Shown one piece after another: positions 54,171 through 62,807 of a stretch of DNA of 64,000 nucleotides. The notes below the pieces were generated by a model, which made no database searches, was not told the DNA's origin, and saw only the letters and a program-made list of their open reading frames with translations. Positions within the stretch are counted from its first letter, which is position 1; each line of letters starts with the position of its first letter. Position numbers and translations under genes: made by a program. The DNA is from Deltaproteobacteria bacterium (GTDB lineage Bacteria; Myxococcota_A; Polyangia; JAAYKL01): assembly GCA_016936575.1 (NCBI GenBank), contig JAFGXQ010000120.1, positions 1 through 64,000 of the forward strand. Reading direction: 5' to 3'.

Positions 54171-54908
54171 ATGAGATTCGGGATTTTCAGTGACGTTCAT
54201 GCGAATATTGAAGCTCTGACCGCCGTATTGACCGCCTATAAAAATGAAGCGATAGATCATTACCTCTGTGCAGGAGATGTGGTGGGGTATGGCGCGAACC
54301 CGAACGAATGTGTCGATATTGTGCGCGGGTTGACCGATTCGGTGGTGGTCGGAAACCACGATGCCGCGGTTGCGGGATTGATGGACTATTCCTATTACTA
54401 CGAAGCGGCGCGTAAGGTGCTCGATGCCCACAAGAGTGCGTTGACCGCAGACAATATGCAGTGGTTGATGAATCTGCCGTATTCGCGCCGGTTTGATAAC
54501 CACGACATCACGCTGTGCCATGGGTCACCCATCGATGAAGAAGAGTTTGACTACATCTTCTTGCCGGAGCAGGCGTATGCGCTGTTGCCGTTTTACGATT
54601 CGTTGAGTCATGTAACATTTATCGGGCATTCCCATCTGTGTCGCGTGTTCGAATTGTCGAACACCACCGTTCATGAAATTGCGAACAAAACATTCACGCT
54701 GGCGCCGGATAAAAAATATGTGATATCGGTCGGCTCGGTGGGGCAACCCCGGGACTACGACAACCGGGCCAGCTACACCATTTTCGATTCAGAAACCCAA
54801 ACGTTTTATTTTAAGCGGGTGGAGTACGATATTGAAGCGGCGGCCGCGAAAATTTTCAAGCTGGGGCTGGAGCGCAATTTCGGAAACCGCCTGTTTATCG
54901 GCGTATAG
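54171..54908 (+). CDS. Metallophosphoesterase (YfcE/MJ0936-like)
   Basis: 245 aa, ATG at 54171 after AGAAAGGCACAA. The calcineurin-like motifs occur in order: DVHAN (D-x-H; FSDVHANIEAL), GD (CAGDVVGYGANP), GNHD (VVGNHDAAV), H in TLCHGSP, and GHSH (FIGHSHLC). This is the compact diadenosine-tetraphosphatase-like/YfcE group that also includes phosphodiesterases. Substrate cannot be told from sequence. It is soluble, and stands just upstream of the mrfA-like gene (56 bp gap). Confidence 0.92.
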   Translation: MRFGIFSDVHANIEALTAVLTAYKNEAIDHYLCAGDVVGYGANPNECVDIVRGLTDSVVVGNHDAAVAGLMDYSYYYEAARKVLDAHKSALTADNMQWLMNLPYSRRFDNHDITLCHGSPIDEEEFDYIFLPEQAYALLPFYDSLSHVTFIGHSHLCRVFELSNTTVHEIANKTFTLAPDKKYVISVGSVGQPRDYDNRASYTIFDSETQTFYFKRVEYDIEAAAAKIFKLGLERNFGNRLFIGV

Positions 54909-54964
54909 GTTTATTTTTCGGGAACCGCATCGAGAAGACGGCGGTTCGATAATCACTACCGGCT

Positions 54965-57298
54965 GTGGATAATCAGAATAAAAAAATCGAGTCTGTGATT
55001 GCTTCGTGGACATCGAAGTTGCGCGGGGAGATGTCGGCCAGAGCGGTGTACGCATCGAAGCCCGCACGTACGGCAGTGTTTCCAGAATGGCTGGATCACC
55101 GTGTGGTTGCAGCGTTGACGCAAATGGGCGTATCAACGCCTTACACCCATCAGGTGCATACCTGGGAGCGGTTGCACGAGCGGCAGCACGTGGTCATCGC
55201 CACACCGACCGCATCGGGAAAAACGCTTTGTTACAATGTGCCGGTGGCCCATGCCATTCATGAAAATCCCTGCGCCAGAGCCCTGTATCTGTTCCCCACC
55301 AAAGCGCTGGCAAGAGATCAGGAGTCAACGGTCCGCAGATTGCTTTCCCTGGCGCGCTTGGATGCCAAAGCGGTGGTCTATGACGGCGACACGCCGGCCG
55401 ATATTCGACGCAAAGCCAAAAAAGAGGGCAGTGTTATCATTACCAATCCGGACATGCTGCACACGGGCATTCTACCGCATCACGCCGGTTGGGCGCAGTT
55501 TTTCGGCAATTTGAAATATGTGGTGGTCGATGAGTTGCACCAGTATCGCGGTGTGTTCGGATCCCACGTGGCCAATGTGCTGCGCAGGCTGCAGCGGGTT
55601 GCGGCGTTTTACGGGTCGCGCCCGCTTTTTGTGGGATGTTCGGCAACGATTGGAAATCCCGAGGAATTGGCCTCGCGGGTGCTGGGCCGGCCGGTTGTGG
55701 GGGTGGGGGAGAGCGGTGCGCCGACCGGCAAAAAAACGTTTCTGTTGTACAATCCCGAAGTGGTCGATCCGGTGATGGGAACCCGTGCCTCTGCATTTCG
55801 GACCGCCGCCAAACTGGCTGCCGACCTGGTGCGTGAAGATATTTCCACGCTGGTGTTCTGTCAAACCCGGCGCGGCGTGGAGATTGTGTTGCGGTATCTG
55901 CAGGACAAGTTTCGGCAAGACGTTGACATAGTGCGTCGGATTCGCGGGTATCGGGGCGGCTACCTGCCCACGTTGCGCCGCGAAATAGAATCGGATTTGA
56001 GGGACGGAAAGCTGAAAGCGGTGGTGGCCACCAACGCGCTGGAGCTGGGTATTGACGTTGGAGAATTAGATGCGGTACTGCTCGCGGGGTACCCGGGCAC
56101 CATCGCAGCCACGCATCAGCGAAGCGGCCGCGCGGGCCGACGGTTGCATCCGTCGTTATCGGTATTGATTGCGCGCAGCACGCCTATGGATCAATTTCTG
56201 GCGCAACACCCGTCGTACCTGCTGGAGGCGTCTCCGGAGCAGGCGTTGGTGCAGCCTGACAATGTGGAAATCATGCTGGCCCATCTGCGTTGCGCCGCGT
56301 TTGAACTGCCCTTCGGCACCGCGGAAGCGTTCGGGAACCTGTTGGTGGCGGAGGCACAGGAAGCGCTGACTTGTCTGGCGCAGGAGGGGGCACTGAAGCT
56401 GAGCGGAGAGCGGTTTCATTATGTGGCCGATGCCTACCCCGCGGCGGAGGTGAATCTGCGCACCGCACTGGCACCCAATGTGGTGGTATACAACCTGGAG
56501 ACCAATGAACCGATGGCCGAGGTGGCCGCCCACAGTGCTCGGTTTGAACTGCATGAAAACGCTATATACCAGCACGAAGGGGAGACCTTCGAGGTAACCC
56601 GGTTCGACCCGGAGCAGTGCAAGGCGTTTGTTCGTCCGGTGGAACCCGTTTACTACACCACTGCGGTGGATCAGACGCGTATCGAGATGTTGCAGCGGCG
56701 CCAGGAAAAATCGATTGGCGCCTCTTTACTGCAACAGGGAGATGTGGAGGTGGTTGAAAATGTTGTGGGCTACAAGAAAATCAAGTTTCAGACCCACGAA
56801 AACCTGGGGTACGGTGACATTTCGCTGCCGCCCAGAGTGATTGAAACGGAGTCCGTGTGGTTGGTGTTTGACGGCCGAATTACTGAGTCGTTCAATCCGG
56901 AAGCGGCAGCGCTGGCGCTGGACGGCATTGCGAACGCCATGGCTCAGGTGGCCGCATTGCGGTTGATGTGTGACCCGCGCGACATTGCTTTCAGTGTTCA
57001 GACAGCCGTCCCCGAGGGGGGGACGCAGACGCACTGGCAGCCGGTGATATATATGTACGATACGCACGAAGGCGGTGTGGGACTTTCGGAACGCGCATAC
57101 GACGAATATGAATTGTTGCTCACCGATGTCATGGCGTTGGTCAGCGGGTGTCCCTGTGACGATGGATGCCCGGTATGCATCGGCCCGGTGGCGCCGGGTG
57201 GAACGGCAAAGGCGGCATTGGCGGTGAAGGATACCGCGAAAACTATTTTGGCGCTGCTGACAGGGCAAACGCTGCTGCGAAGCGAGGTGCGAAGTTGA
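54965..57298 (+). CDS. mrfA: DEAD/DEAH helicase with DUF1998 zinc domain (MrfA/YprA family)
   Basis: 777 aa, GTG start. Superfamily 2 helicase motifs: ATPTASGKTLCY (Walker A), DELHQYRGVFGSHV (DEAH-like box), VGCSATIGNP (SAT), LGIDVGELDAVLLAGYPG and QRSGRAGRR. The DUF1998 C-terminal domain has a four-Cys cluster (CPCDDGCPVC) that binds metal in the family. MrfA of Bacillus subtilis repairs mitomycin C adducts with MrfB. Here the next gene, overlapping by 4 bp, encodes the MrfB-like exonuclease, so the repair pair is intact. Start-site evidence is weak (no strong ribosome binding site). Confidence 0.93.
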   Translation: MDNQNKKIESVIASWTSKLRGEMSARAVYASKPARTAVFPEWLDHRVVAALTQMGVSTPYTHQVHTWERLHERQHVVIATPTASGKTLCYNVPVAHAIHENPCARALYLFPTKALARDQESTVRRLLSLARLDAKAVVYDGDTPADIRRKAKKEGSVIITNPDMLHTGILPHHAGWAQFFGNLKYVVVDELHQYRGVFGSHVANVLRRLQRVAAFYGSRPLFVGCSATIGNPEELASRVLGRPVVGVGESGAPTGKKTFLLYNPEVVDPVMGTRASAFRTAAKLAADLVREDISTLVFCQTRRGVEIVLRYLQDKFRQDVDIVRRIRGYRGGYLPTLRREIESDLRDGKLKAVVATNALELGIDVGELDAVLLAGYPGTIAATHQRSGRAGRRLHPSLSVLIARSTPMDQFLAQHPSYLLEASPEQALVQPDNVEIMLAHLRCAAFELPFGTAEAFGNLLVAEAQEALTCLAQEGALKLSGERFHYVADAYPAAEVNLRTALAPNVVVYNLETNEPMAEVAAHSARFELHENAIYQHEGETFEVTRFDPEQCKAFVRPVEPVYYTTAVDQTRIEMLQRRQEKSIGASLLQQGDVEVVENVVGYKKIKFQTHENLGYGDISLPPRVIETESVWLVFDGRITESFNPEAAALALDGIANAMAQVAALRLMCDPRDIAFSVQTAVPEGGTQTHWQPVIYMYDTHEGGVGLSERAYDEYELLLTDVMALVSGCPCDDGCPVCIGPVAPGGTAKAALAVKDTAKTILALLTGQTLLRSEVRS

Positions 57299-58752
57299 GT
57301 AAGTTGCACAACCGGTTGTCCAGGCGAAAACAGAAACGGGATAGAACGCTCGAAGTGCAAGGGGAAACGTCGAGGCGAGAAGACGGCGCGGTTGAGAACT
57401 TTTTACAATCGGACGGTGAACCACCCGATGCAGAGTGCGAGGATGAGCCGATAGCGGGCACGAAGTCTGAGATTATCGCGCAACTGCAAAAACGCATGAA
57501 AAAGATTGAGTCGAGCAAGGTGCATGCCCTGGGTACCCGGAATCGTCGCTCCCAACAGGCAAGCGAACTGCCGACAGATGACGTTGACCGACCGGTGAGT
57601 ATTGGTGGGAGTGGGGAGGATTCAGTTGTGGTTGAACCGGATTCGGCGGTCATATTGCCCGGCGAGGTACTTCATACCGCGATGGGGGAGGTGTGGCTCA
57701 GCCGACAAACATACCCGGGTTACTACATGGGGAATGAGCCGGTGAATCGATATTTGGAAACCGGGCGGGCATTGGCGGCATTTGCCAAAGATACTCGTAT
57801 TGCGGAGTTGCCGCCGGAGGGCGCACTGTTCATCGATACCGAAACCACGGGATTGAGCGGCGGCGTCGGCACACTTCCGTTTTTAATCGGTGCCGGCTAT
57901 TTTGAAGACGGGGTGTTTGTGGTGGAACAGTATTTCTGCCGTGAACCCTCTGAGGAACCGGCGCAGCTGGAAGCGCTGGCAAACCGTATGGAACAAGCGG
58001 CGTATCTGGTAACGTTCAACGGCAAATCGTTTGACATGCCGCTAATCAATACGCGTTTTATCGTGAACAAGGTGAAAAACCCCGGTTACAATCTTCCTCA
58101 TCTCGATTTGTTGCATGTTTCCCGCAGAATTTTTAAAAGACGTTTGTCCGACCGATCGCTGCAGAATCTTGAAAAAGTGATTCTGGGCTTCACCCGGGAA
58201 GGCGACATTCCAGGGTCGGAAATTCCGGCGGCATATCGGGAGTATCTGTTCGGCGCGGGGGCACAGCGGATATGTGATATACTGGCGCACAATTTATTGG
58301 ATATTGTGGCGCTCGCGGCCCTGGGCGGTGTGCTCGATAAAATCTATTCCGATCCGCTGGCGGTTGCCCATGCGGCAGATAATCTGGGATTGGCCAGAGA
58401 GGCGTTCGGCGCCGGCGAAAAAGAAATTGGGAACAGACACCTGGATGCGGCGGATGCACTGGGCGATTCCGATGACAAACGAATCGCGCTGCATATGAAG
58501 GGTAAAGAAGCGATGCGCCGAAAGGCGTTCGATGAAGCAATAGACGCATACCGGCGTGTTCTCGATGTGGATGCGGGCGACGTGGACGCGCATCTGCAGC
58601 TGGCAAAGCTGTACGAGCATCGAAAAAAAGATTACGAAAGCGCACTTCGTCATGCCGAGCAGGCGGCTGAGCTGGAGGGAGCGGACGGAGCGGCATATCG
58701 GGTTGCGCGCATACAGAAGAAAAAGGATAAACATGCAAAGAGAAAATGGTAG
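57295..58752 (+). CDS. mrfB: DEDDh-type exonuclease (MrfB/YprB-like) with TPR tail
   Basis: 485 aa, TTG start in a TTGA overlap with the mrfA stop; GAGGTG lies upstream. Residues 1-~120 are a charged linker. The RNase H-like nuclease core begins at LFIDTETTGLSGGVGTLPFL (Asp/Glu of the DEDD set, ~180-182), with VTFNGKSFDMPLINTRF and HLDLLHVSRRIF, and HNLLDIVALAALGG near the end of the core. This order is typical of YprB. The last ~120 residues are TPR-like helices (DEAIDAYRRVLDVDAGDVDA), probably for protein contacts. It is expected to degrade DNA around adducts unwound by the neighbouring helicase. Confidence 0.9.
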   Translation: MSKLHNRLSRRKQKRDRTLEVQGETSRREDGAVENFLQSDGEPPDAECEDEPIAGTKSEIIAQLQKRMKKIESSKVHALGTRNRRSQQASELPTDDVDRPVSIGGSGEDSVVVEPDSAVILPGEVLHTAMGEVWLSRQTYPGYYMGNEPVNRYLETGRALAAFAKDTRIAELPPEGALFIDTETTGLSGGVGTLPFLIGAGYFEDGVFVVEQYFCREPSEEPAQLEALANRMEQAAYLVTFNGKSFDMPLINTRFIVNKVKNPGYNLPHLDLLHVSRRIFKRRLSDRSLQNLEKVILGFTREGDIPGSEIPAAYREYLFGAGAQRICDILAHNLLDIVALAALGGVLDKIYSDPLAVAHAADNLGLAREAFGAGEKEIGNRHLDAADALGDSDDKRIALHMKGKEAMRRKAFDEAIDAYRRVLDVDAGDVDAHLQLAKLYEHRKKDYESALRHAEQAAELEGADGAAYRVARIQKKKDKHAKRKW

Positions 58753-59857
58753 TCGTGTTTTAAGATTTCATGCGTTTGGGTTGAACGCTATGTGGGTGTT
58801 GTTGAGTGTTGCCTGTGCGGGCACGACATTGCCTGCCAATGCGGGGCAAAATGCGACCGACGGGCAGTCGCCGCAAAATGCAACAGGGTCAGAAACCGCT
58901 GAAACCGAAGTCAATGACGGCAATAAGATGCAGAGCAGCGCGTCGGCGTCTGATGGCGATATACCCGAGGGAGATGATGATCCGGCTGGGGCGGACGTGT
59001 CCCCGGCGCATGATGAGACAGCTTCCGCAGACACATTTGGCGAAACAAAAGTTGTTCGATTTGAGTGGTGTCCCAAGGAGCGCGCGGCGGAGTCGTATGC
59101 ACTTCCCGAGGATTCCGATCAACATCGAATTGTGATTCCGAAGGGGGCAAAAAAGGGAGGAACCTATCCGGTGGTAATCGCGTTTCACGGCCAACCCAAA
59201 CGAGGCAAGGATCCGCGCGATTACGCGTTTATGGAACCGGTTCAGCGGCAGGTGGTATCGATGATTGAAGGAGGCGTTATCGAACCGGTCATTTTGGTGA
59301 TGCCGGTGTTTCGATTCACGGGAAGCAACTGGCCCTGGTTTCAGCCGAAACAGTTCCAGGAAAAAGTGATTGAGCTGCTGAGTGCAGAAGGAGTGAGCGC
59401 CGGCGATTGGTATGCGTTCGGACATTCCGGTGCGGCCGGGTGCGGTGGAGACGGATTGAATCAGATACACCTGATACATCCTAAAGGGGTGGGCTTTTTT
59501 GATACCTGTCTCGGCGAAGGGTGGCAGCAGGAAATCCGCGCCCTGCAGAAAGCGAAAATTGAAACATTTAATATTCATTCAGTGGAGACCGCCGGATTCA
59601 AGCCGAAGCAGTACCCCGAATATCAATCCGGGTTTGATTTCGGGCGGGCGTATTCGCCCCTCGGTATTGAACCGGTCGAGTGTCCCGATTTTCATCCGGG
59701 CGAAGCGCTGCGGACTCTTCCATATCGGTGCAGCGCCACCAAAGACGGCGTGATAAAAAGTTTTGTGGTGGATACCGGCGACGGCGCGGTGGCACACAAA
59801 CGGTTGGTTCAACCAGCGGTAGAATTCTTTATGAAATATTTTTTCAGTAGGAAGTAG
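58733..59857 (+). CDS. Lipoprotein with alpha/beta-hydrolase-like domain
   Basis: 374 aa, ATG at 58733 after AAAAGGA; the start overlaps the mrfB end by 20 bp. The lipobox is LLSVAC, followed by a low-complexity Ala/Asp/Ser linker (~35-105). The C-terminal ~230 residues look like an alpha/beta hydrolase: strand GTYPVVIAFHGQPKRG (oxyanion-hole HG), nucleophile elbow AFGHSGAAG, and a late His region (VDTGDGAVAHKRL). Enzyme class is not determinable. Co-transcription with mrfAB is likely from spacing; a DNA-repair role is not implied, because the product is exported. Confidence 0.75.
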   Translation: MQRENGSRVLRFHAFGLNAMWVLLSVACAGTTLPANAGQNATDGQSPQNATGSETAETEVNDGNKMQSSASASDGDIPEGDDDPAGADVSPAHDETASADTFGETKVVRFEWCPKERAAESYALPEDSDQHRIVIPKGAKKGGTYPVVIAFHGQPKRGKDPRDYAFMEPVQRQVVSMIEGGVIEPVILVMPVFRFTGSNWPWFQPKQFQEKVIELLSAEGVSAGDWYAFGHSGAAGCGGDGLNQIHLIHPKGVGFFDTCLGEGWQQEIRALQKAKIETFNIHSVETAGFKPKQYPEYQSGFDFGRAYSPLGIEPVECPDFHPGEALRTLPYRCSATKDGVIKSFVVDTGDGAVAHKRLVQPAVEFFMKYFFSRK

Positions 59858-59864
59858 CGTTTGT

Positions 59865-60344
59865 CTACTGAATGGGGGTGGACAGCGTCATTTCCGTTCC
59901 GTCTCTCATCACCACAAATGTGATTTCAGCGGCGGTTTTCAATTTTTCAAACACGGTTAGAAATTGCTCGGGGCGTTCTATGGAAAGGCCGTTCACTTTT
60001 TTTACAATATCGTCGGGTTGTACACCGAGTATAGACGGCGCATCGACACGGAAAGATACGATTTTAAATCCGATGAATTTCCCGCCCTCTTTTACGGAAT
60101 CGGTTTGAACCATCGCCAGTATGTGGGCCGGACCCTTTTCCAGAATGGAATTGAGTTGTTCGCGGGTTACATCGGTAATCGGCTGTGGTGGTGGTTCCGC
60201 TTCAACGGCGGCTGATTTGGGAGCGGCGTCCGCTGCATCGGTGGTGGCCATGGCATCGTCAGCGGCGTCGGCATCGGTATTCGGCGCGGTACCGCCGCAT
60301 GCGGTAAGAATAAAAAGAACGGGTAAAAAATACGTATTGTTCAT
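59865..60344 (-). CDS. PDZ-domain lipoprotein
   Basis: 159 aa from the ATG at 60344; another ATG lies four codons upstream. The lipobox is ILTAC. An Ala/Asp-rich linker (NTDADAADDAMATTDAADAA) leads to a PDZ domain of the GspC type at ~80-155 (KIVSFRVDAPSILGVQPDDI, then VKKVNGLSIERPEQF). PDZ domains of this type bind C-terminal tails or periplasmic partners, as in type II secretion. No other secretion gene is adjacent. The start lies 10 bp inside the tmk 3' end, so the two genes are coupled. Confidence 0.8.
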   Translation of the reverse strand: MNNTYFLPVLFILTACGGTAPNTDADAADDAMATTDAADAAPKSAAVEAEPPPQPITDVTREQLNSILEKGPAHILAMVQTDSVKEGGKFIGFKIVSFRVDAPSILGVQPDDIVKKVNGLSIERPEQFLTVFEKLKTAAEITFVVMRDGTEMTLSTPIQ

Positions 60345-60352
60345 GATAGTCC

Positions 60353-60994
60353 TCAACCGTTATCCGGCGATGTTTCGCCGACAAGTGGTTTAACCCATTT
60401 CCAAACTTCTGCTTCAATTTGTTCAATCGATTGTGTGGCGTCGATAGTGCGTATATTGTCGTTGGGAAAAATACTAGAGAGTCGATCGTACTCGGCGATG
60501 AGTTTTTTCTGAAATTCGGTTTTGTCGAATATTTCTTCTTCCCCACCTCTAGCCGCTCTGCGGGATTTCGCCGTCTCGGCGTCGATGCGCAGATAGATGA
60601 TGACGTCGGGTGGGACGATATGCCGATTGAGTTCTTTAATCCACGACTGAACACTCAAATCGCCGCAGGTAACGCTTTGGTACAGAACTGATGAATGCAC
60701 ATAGCGATCACAGACCACATGCCGACCACTCTTAATTGCGGGAAGTATTTCGTTTTCCTGCTGATCCTGGCGGTCTGCGGCGAAAAGCAAAGACATGGTC
60801 TGATAGCTGGGGTTTTCAATTTGACGTCCGCCGAGAATGTCACGAATCAGCTTGCCCGTCGGGCGTGACGATGGCTGCGCGGTTTGCAGCACCGGGGTGC
60901 CCTGCGTATGAAGTTTTTCATACAACCTGGCGACTTGTGTGGTGGTTCCCGATCCGTCCACTCCTTCAAAAATAATTAATCTGCCATGAGACAT
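60353..60994 (-). CDS. tmk: Thymidylate kinase
   Basis: 213 aa, ATG at 60994 after TAAGGAGAAAACC. The P-loop FEGVDGSGTTTQ (residues 9-20), the DRYVHSSVLYQ segment for dTMP binding, the Lid region (SRRAARGGEE) and the R-rich LRIDAETAKSR stretch identify the enzyme, which phosphorylates dTMP to dTDP. Ser-Gly-Thr-Thr in the P-loop (where many have SGKST) lacks the usual Lys, as in some archaeal and deltaproteobacterial enzymes. Upstream and on the same strand, after about 90 bp, is the tad cluster end. Confidence 0.9.
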   Translation of the reverse strand: MSHGRLIIFEGVDGSGTTTQVARLYEKLHTQGTPVLQTAQPSSRPTGKLIRDILGGRQIENPSYQTMSLLFAADRQDQQENEILPAIKSGRHVVCDRYVHSSVLYQSVTCGDLSVQSWIKELNRHIVPPDVIIYLRIDAETAKSRRAARGGEEEIFDKTEFQKKLIAEYDRLSSIFPNDNIRTIDATQSIEQIEAEVWKWVKPLVGETSPDNG

Positions 60995-61083
60995 GGTTTT
61001 CTCCTTACCTTGTAATAAAGAACAGGTTGAACCCATTGGTCAATTTATCCGCCCAAAAAAAATCGATTTGCAGAAAAGGAAAT

Positions 61084-61983
61084 CTACACCAGCGTGCCGT
61101 AAAACGCATTGACGACGAATGGGCCGAGAAGCAGCAGAAATACCGCGATGAAAATCAGCATCAGCGGGCCGAGCATCAGTACAGACGCGCGGCTTGCCGC
61201 CTGTTCCGCCGTGTGTGTTCGCCGGGTTCGCATGATGTCAGCCTGAATGGAGAATATGTCTGCCAGAGAGCTTCCTTTCTGTTCCGCTCGCAATATGCTT
61301 TGTACGAAACGATCCATTTCCGGTGCGTTGATACGATTCGCAATTTTTTTCAGCGCATCCGGTCTCGACATTCCAAGCGCAATATTCACGGCCATGAGTT
61401 TGAACTCGTTTTTCAGCGGATGACAGTTCGGCAGTTGCGATGAAACCGCGTTTAAGGCGCCGTGAAAGTCCTGACCGGCGCGTAGGCACAGTGCAATTAA
61501 ATCAATTGCGCTCGGGAGAGTGTGTAGAATCTGTTGTTTGCGAGAGGTAATGGTTGCGTCCAGTCTGGCGAACGGTATCACCGCCCCGATAAATACTCCC
61601 GTGAGAAAACCGGGAACGAGCTGATTTGAAATGCGGTATGACATCATTGCACCCCAGATTCCACATGCGACACATAGTACCAGAACGCCGGCAATGTATT
61701 CTGCTGGATTGAGTCCAAACGGCATACCGGCGACTTTTAATTTGTGGCTTAGATATAATTTTGTTTTATGGGAAATGAGTGGTTTTATTTGAAACGCAAT
61801 AGCGTACAACATTCTGTGAATCCAACGATACAGGGACAATTTTTTGGAAGTGGCAATGAACGAATCAGCACGTTCTCCGGATGGTGTGGTATAGGTGGGC
61901 AGCGTTTGATTGATTCCGGCCAACAACAGGATAATGGAAGCAACTGAAAACAGAGGCGGCATGAGTTGAAACAGCATATTCAT
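61084..61983 (-). CDS. tadC: Tad pilus inner-membrane protein TadC
   Basis: 299 aa, ATG at 61983 overlapping the tadB stop (ATGA). About four or five membrane helices and a type II secretion F domain (LPSAIDLIALCLRAGQDFHG, then AEQKGSSLADIFSIQADIM). The C-terminal hydrophobic pair (LMLGPLMLIFIAVFLLLLG) is typical. With TadB it forms the inner-membrane platform on which the TadA ATPase drives pilin assembly. Confidence 0.93.
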   Translation of the reverse strand: MNMLFQLMPPLFSVASIILLLAGINQTLPTYTTPSGERADSFIATSKKLSLYRWIHRMLYAIAFQIKPLISHKTKLYLSHKLKVAGMPFGLNPAEYIAGVLVLCVACGIWGAMMSYRISNQLVPGFLTGVFIGAVIPFARLDATITSRKQQILHTLPSAIDLIALCLRAGQDFHGALNAVSSQLPNCHPLKNEFKLMAVNIALGMSRPDALKKIANRINAPEMDRFVQSILRAEQKGSSLADIFSIQADIMRTRRTHTAEQAASRASVLMLGPLMLIFIAVFLLLLGPFVVNAFYGTLV

Positions 61984-62807
61984 AGTGTCACCGCCAGAAT
62001 CTTTCTGATGAGAAAAATGGCGATTCCCTCCAGTAGGATACATGCGGCGACAATCACCCAGCCCAGAGGGGTTGACCAGAGGGGTGCAAGCCAGGTCGGA
62101 TTGATGATTTGAAGTATTCCACAAAGAAAAATCGGGACGGTTCCCATCACCCATGCCTGGTTTCGTCCTTCAGCGGTTTTAACCTTCAATACGCCTTCCA
62201 GCCGCTTGATTTCGCGAATGCCCTCCGCTGTCGAAGATAAAATCGCGCCCAGATTTCCTCCCTGCTGCTTTCCAACGATCACCGCGCCGATAGCGGTGGC
62301 AAGCAGTGGAATACCACTGCGGTCGGCAAAATGTTTCAGCGCGTCTGTTTCGGATTTTCCAAGGTTGATTTCATGAAGCGTCAATTGAAGTGCGGATCGC
62401 ATGGGTTCGGGCTCACCCGCTGCCACATCCTCGATGGCGTTGACCAGATTTCCGGTAACGCTTACTGCGTTGGCAAGATTGGCCAGCATGCTATCCATCT
62501 GACGATTGAGCTGTGCTTTTCTGACCTTCTCTACATGTCGATGCAGCAGCCATGGCAGGAAAAATAATCCAACGGTTGCGAATGCCGGTTTCGGCGCATT
62601 GAGATACAGCGACAACATGCCGGTAACGAAGCACAGTACAATCGTTCCGGTTGCCGCATTTTTCGCGGTGTTTCGGTTCTGACGTATTGAAAAAAGAAAG
62701 AGTTGTTCATAGCGCTTCCAATACCCTTTGAAACGAGAAGATTTTTCAATTCCGTTCGCCAGGAACAGCACCGAAACAGCCGTGAGACAAGAAAGCGCCA
62801 ATGTCAT
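61980..62807 (-). CDS. tadB: Tad pilus inner-membrane protein TadB
   Basis: 275 aa, ATG at 62807 in an ATGA overlap with the upstream ATPase gene. Membrane helices at both ends and a type II secretion F domain (MDSMLANLANAVSVTGNLVN, then GKQQGGNLGAILSSTAEGI). Start supported by CAAGGAAAACGAAA upstream. Partner of TadC in the Tad/Flp pilus platform. Confidence 0.93.
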   Translation of the reverse strand: MTLALSCLTAVSVLFLANGIEKSSRFKGYWKRYEQLFLFSIRQNRNTAKNAATGTIVLCFVTGMLSLYLNAPKPAFATVGLFFLPWLLHRHVEKVRKAQLNRQMDSMLANLANAVSVTGNLVNAIEDVAAGEPEPMRSALQLTLHEINLGKSETDALKHFADRSGIPLLATAIGAVIVGKQQGGNLGAILSSTAEGIREIKRLEGVLKVKTAEGRNQAWVMGTVPIFLCGILQIINPTWLAPLWSTPLGWVIVAACILLEGIAIFLIRKILAVTL

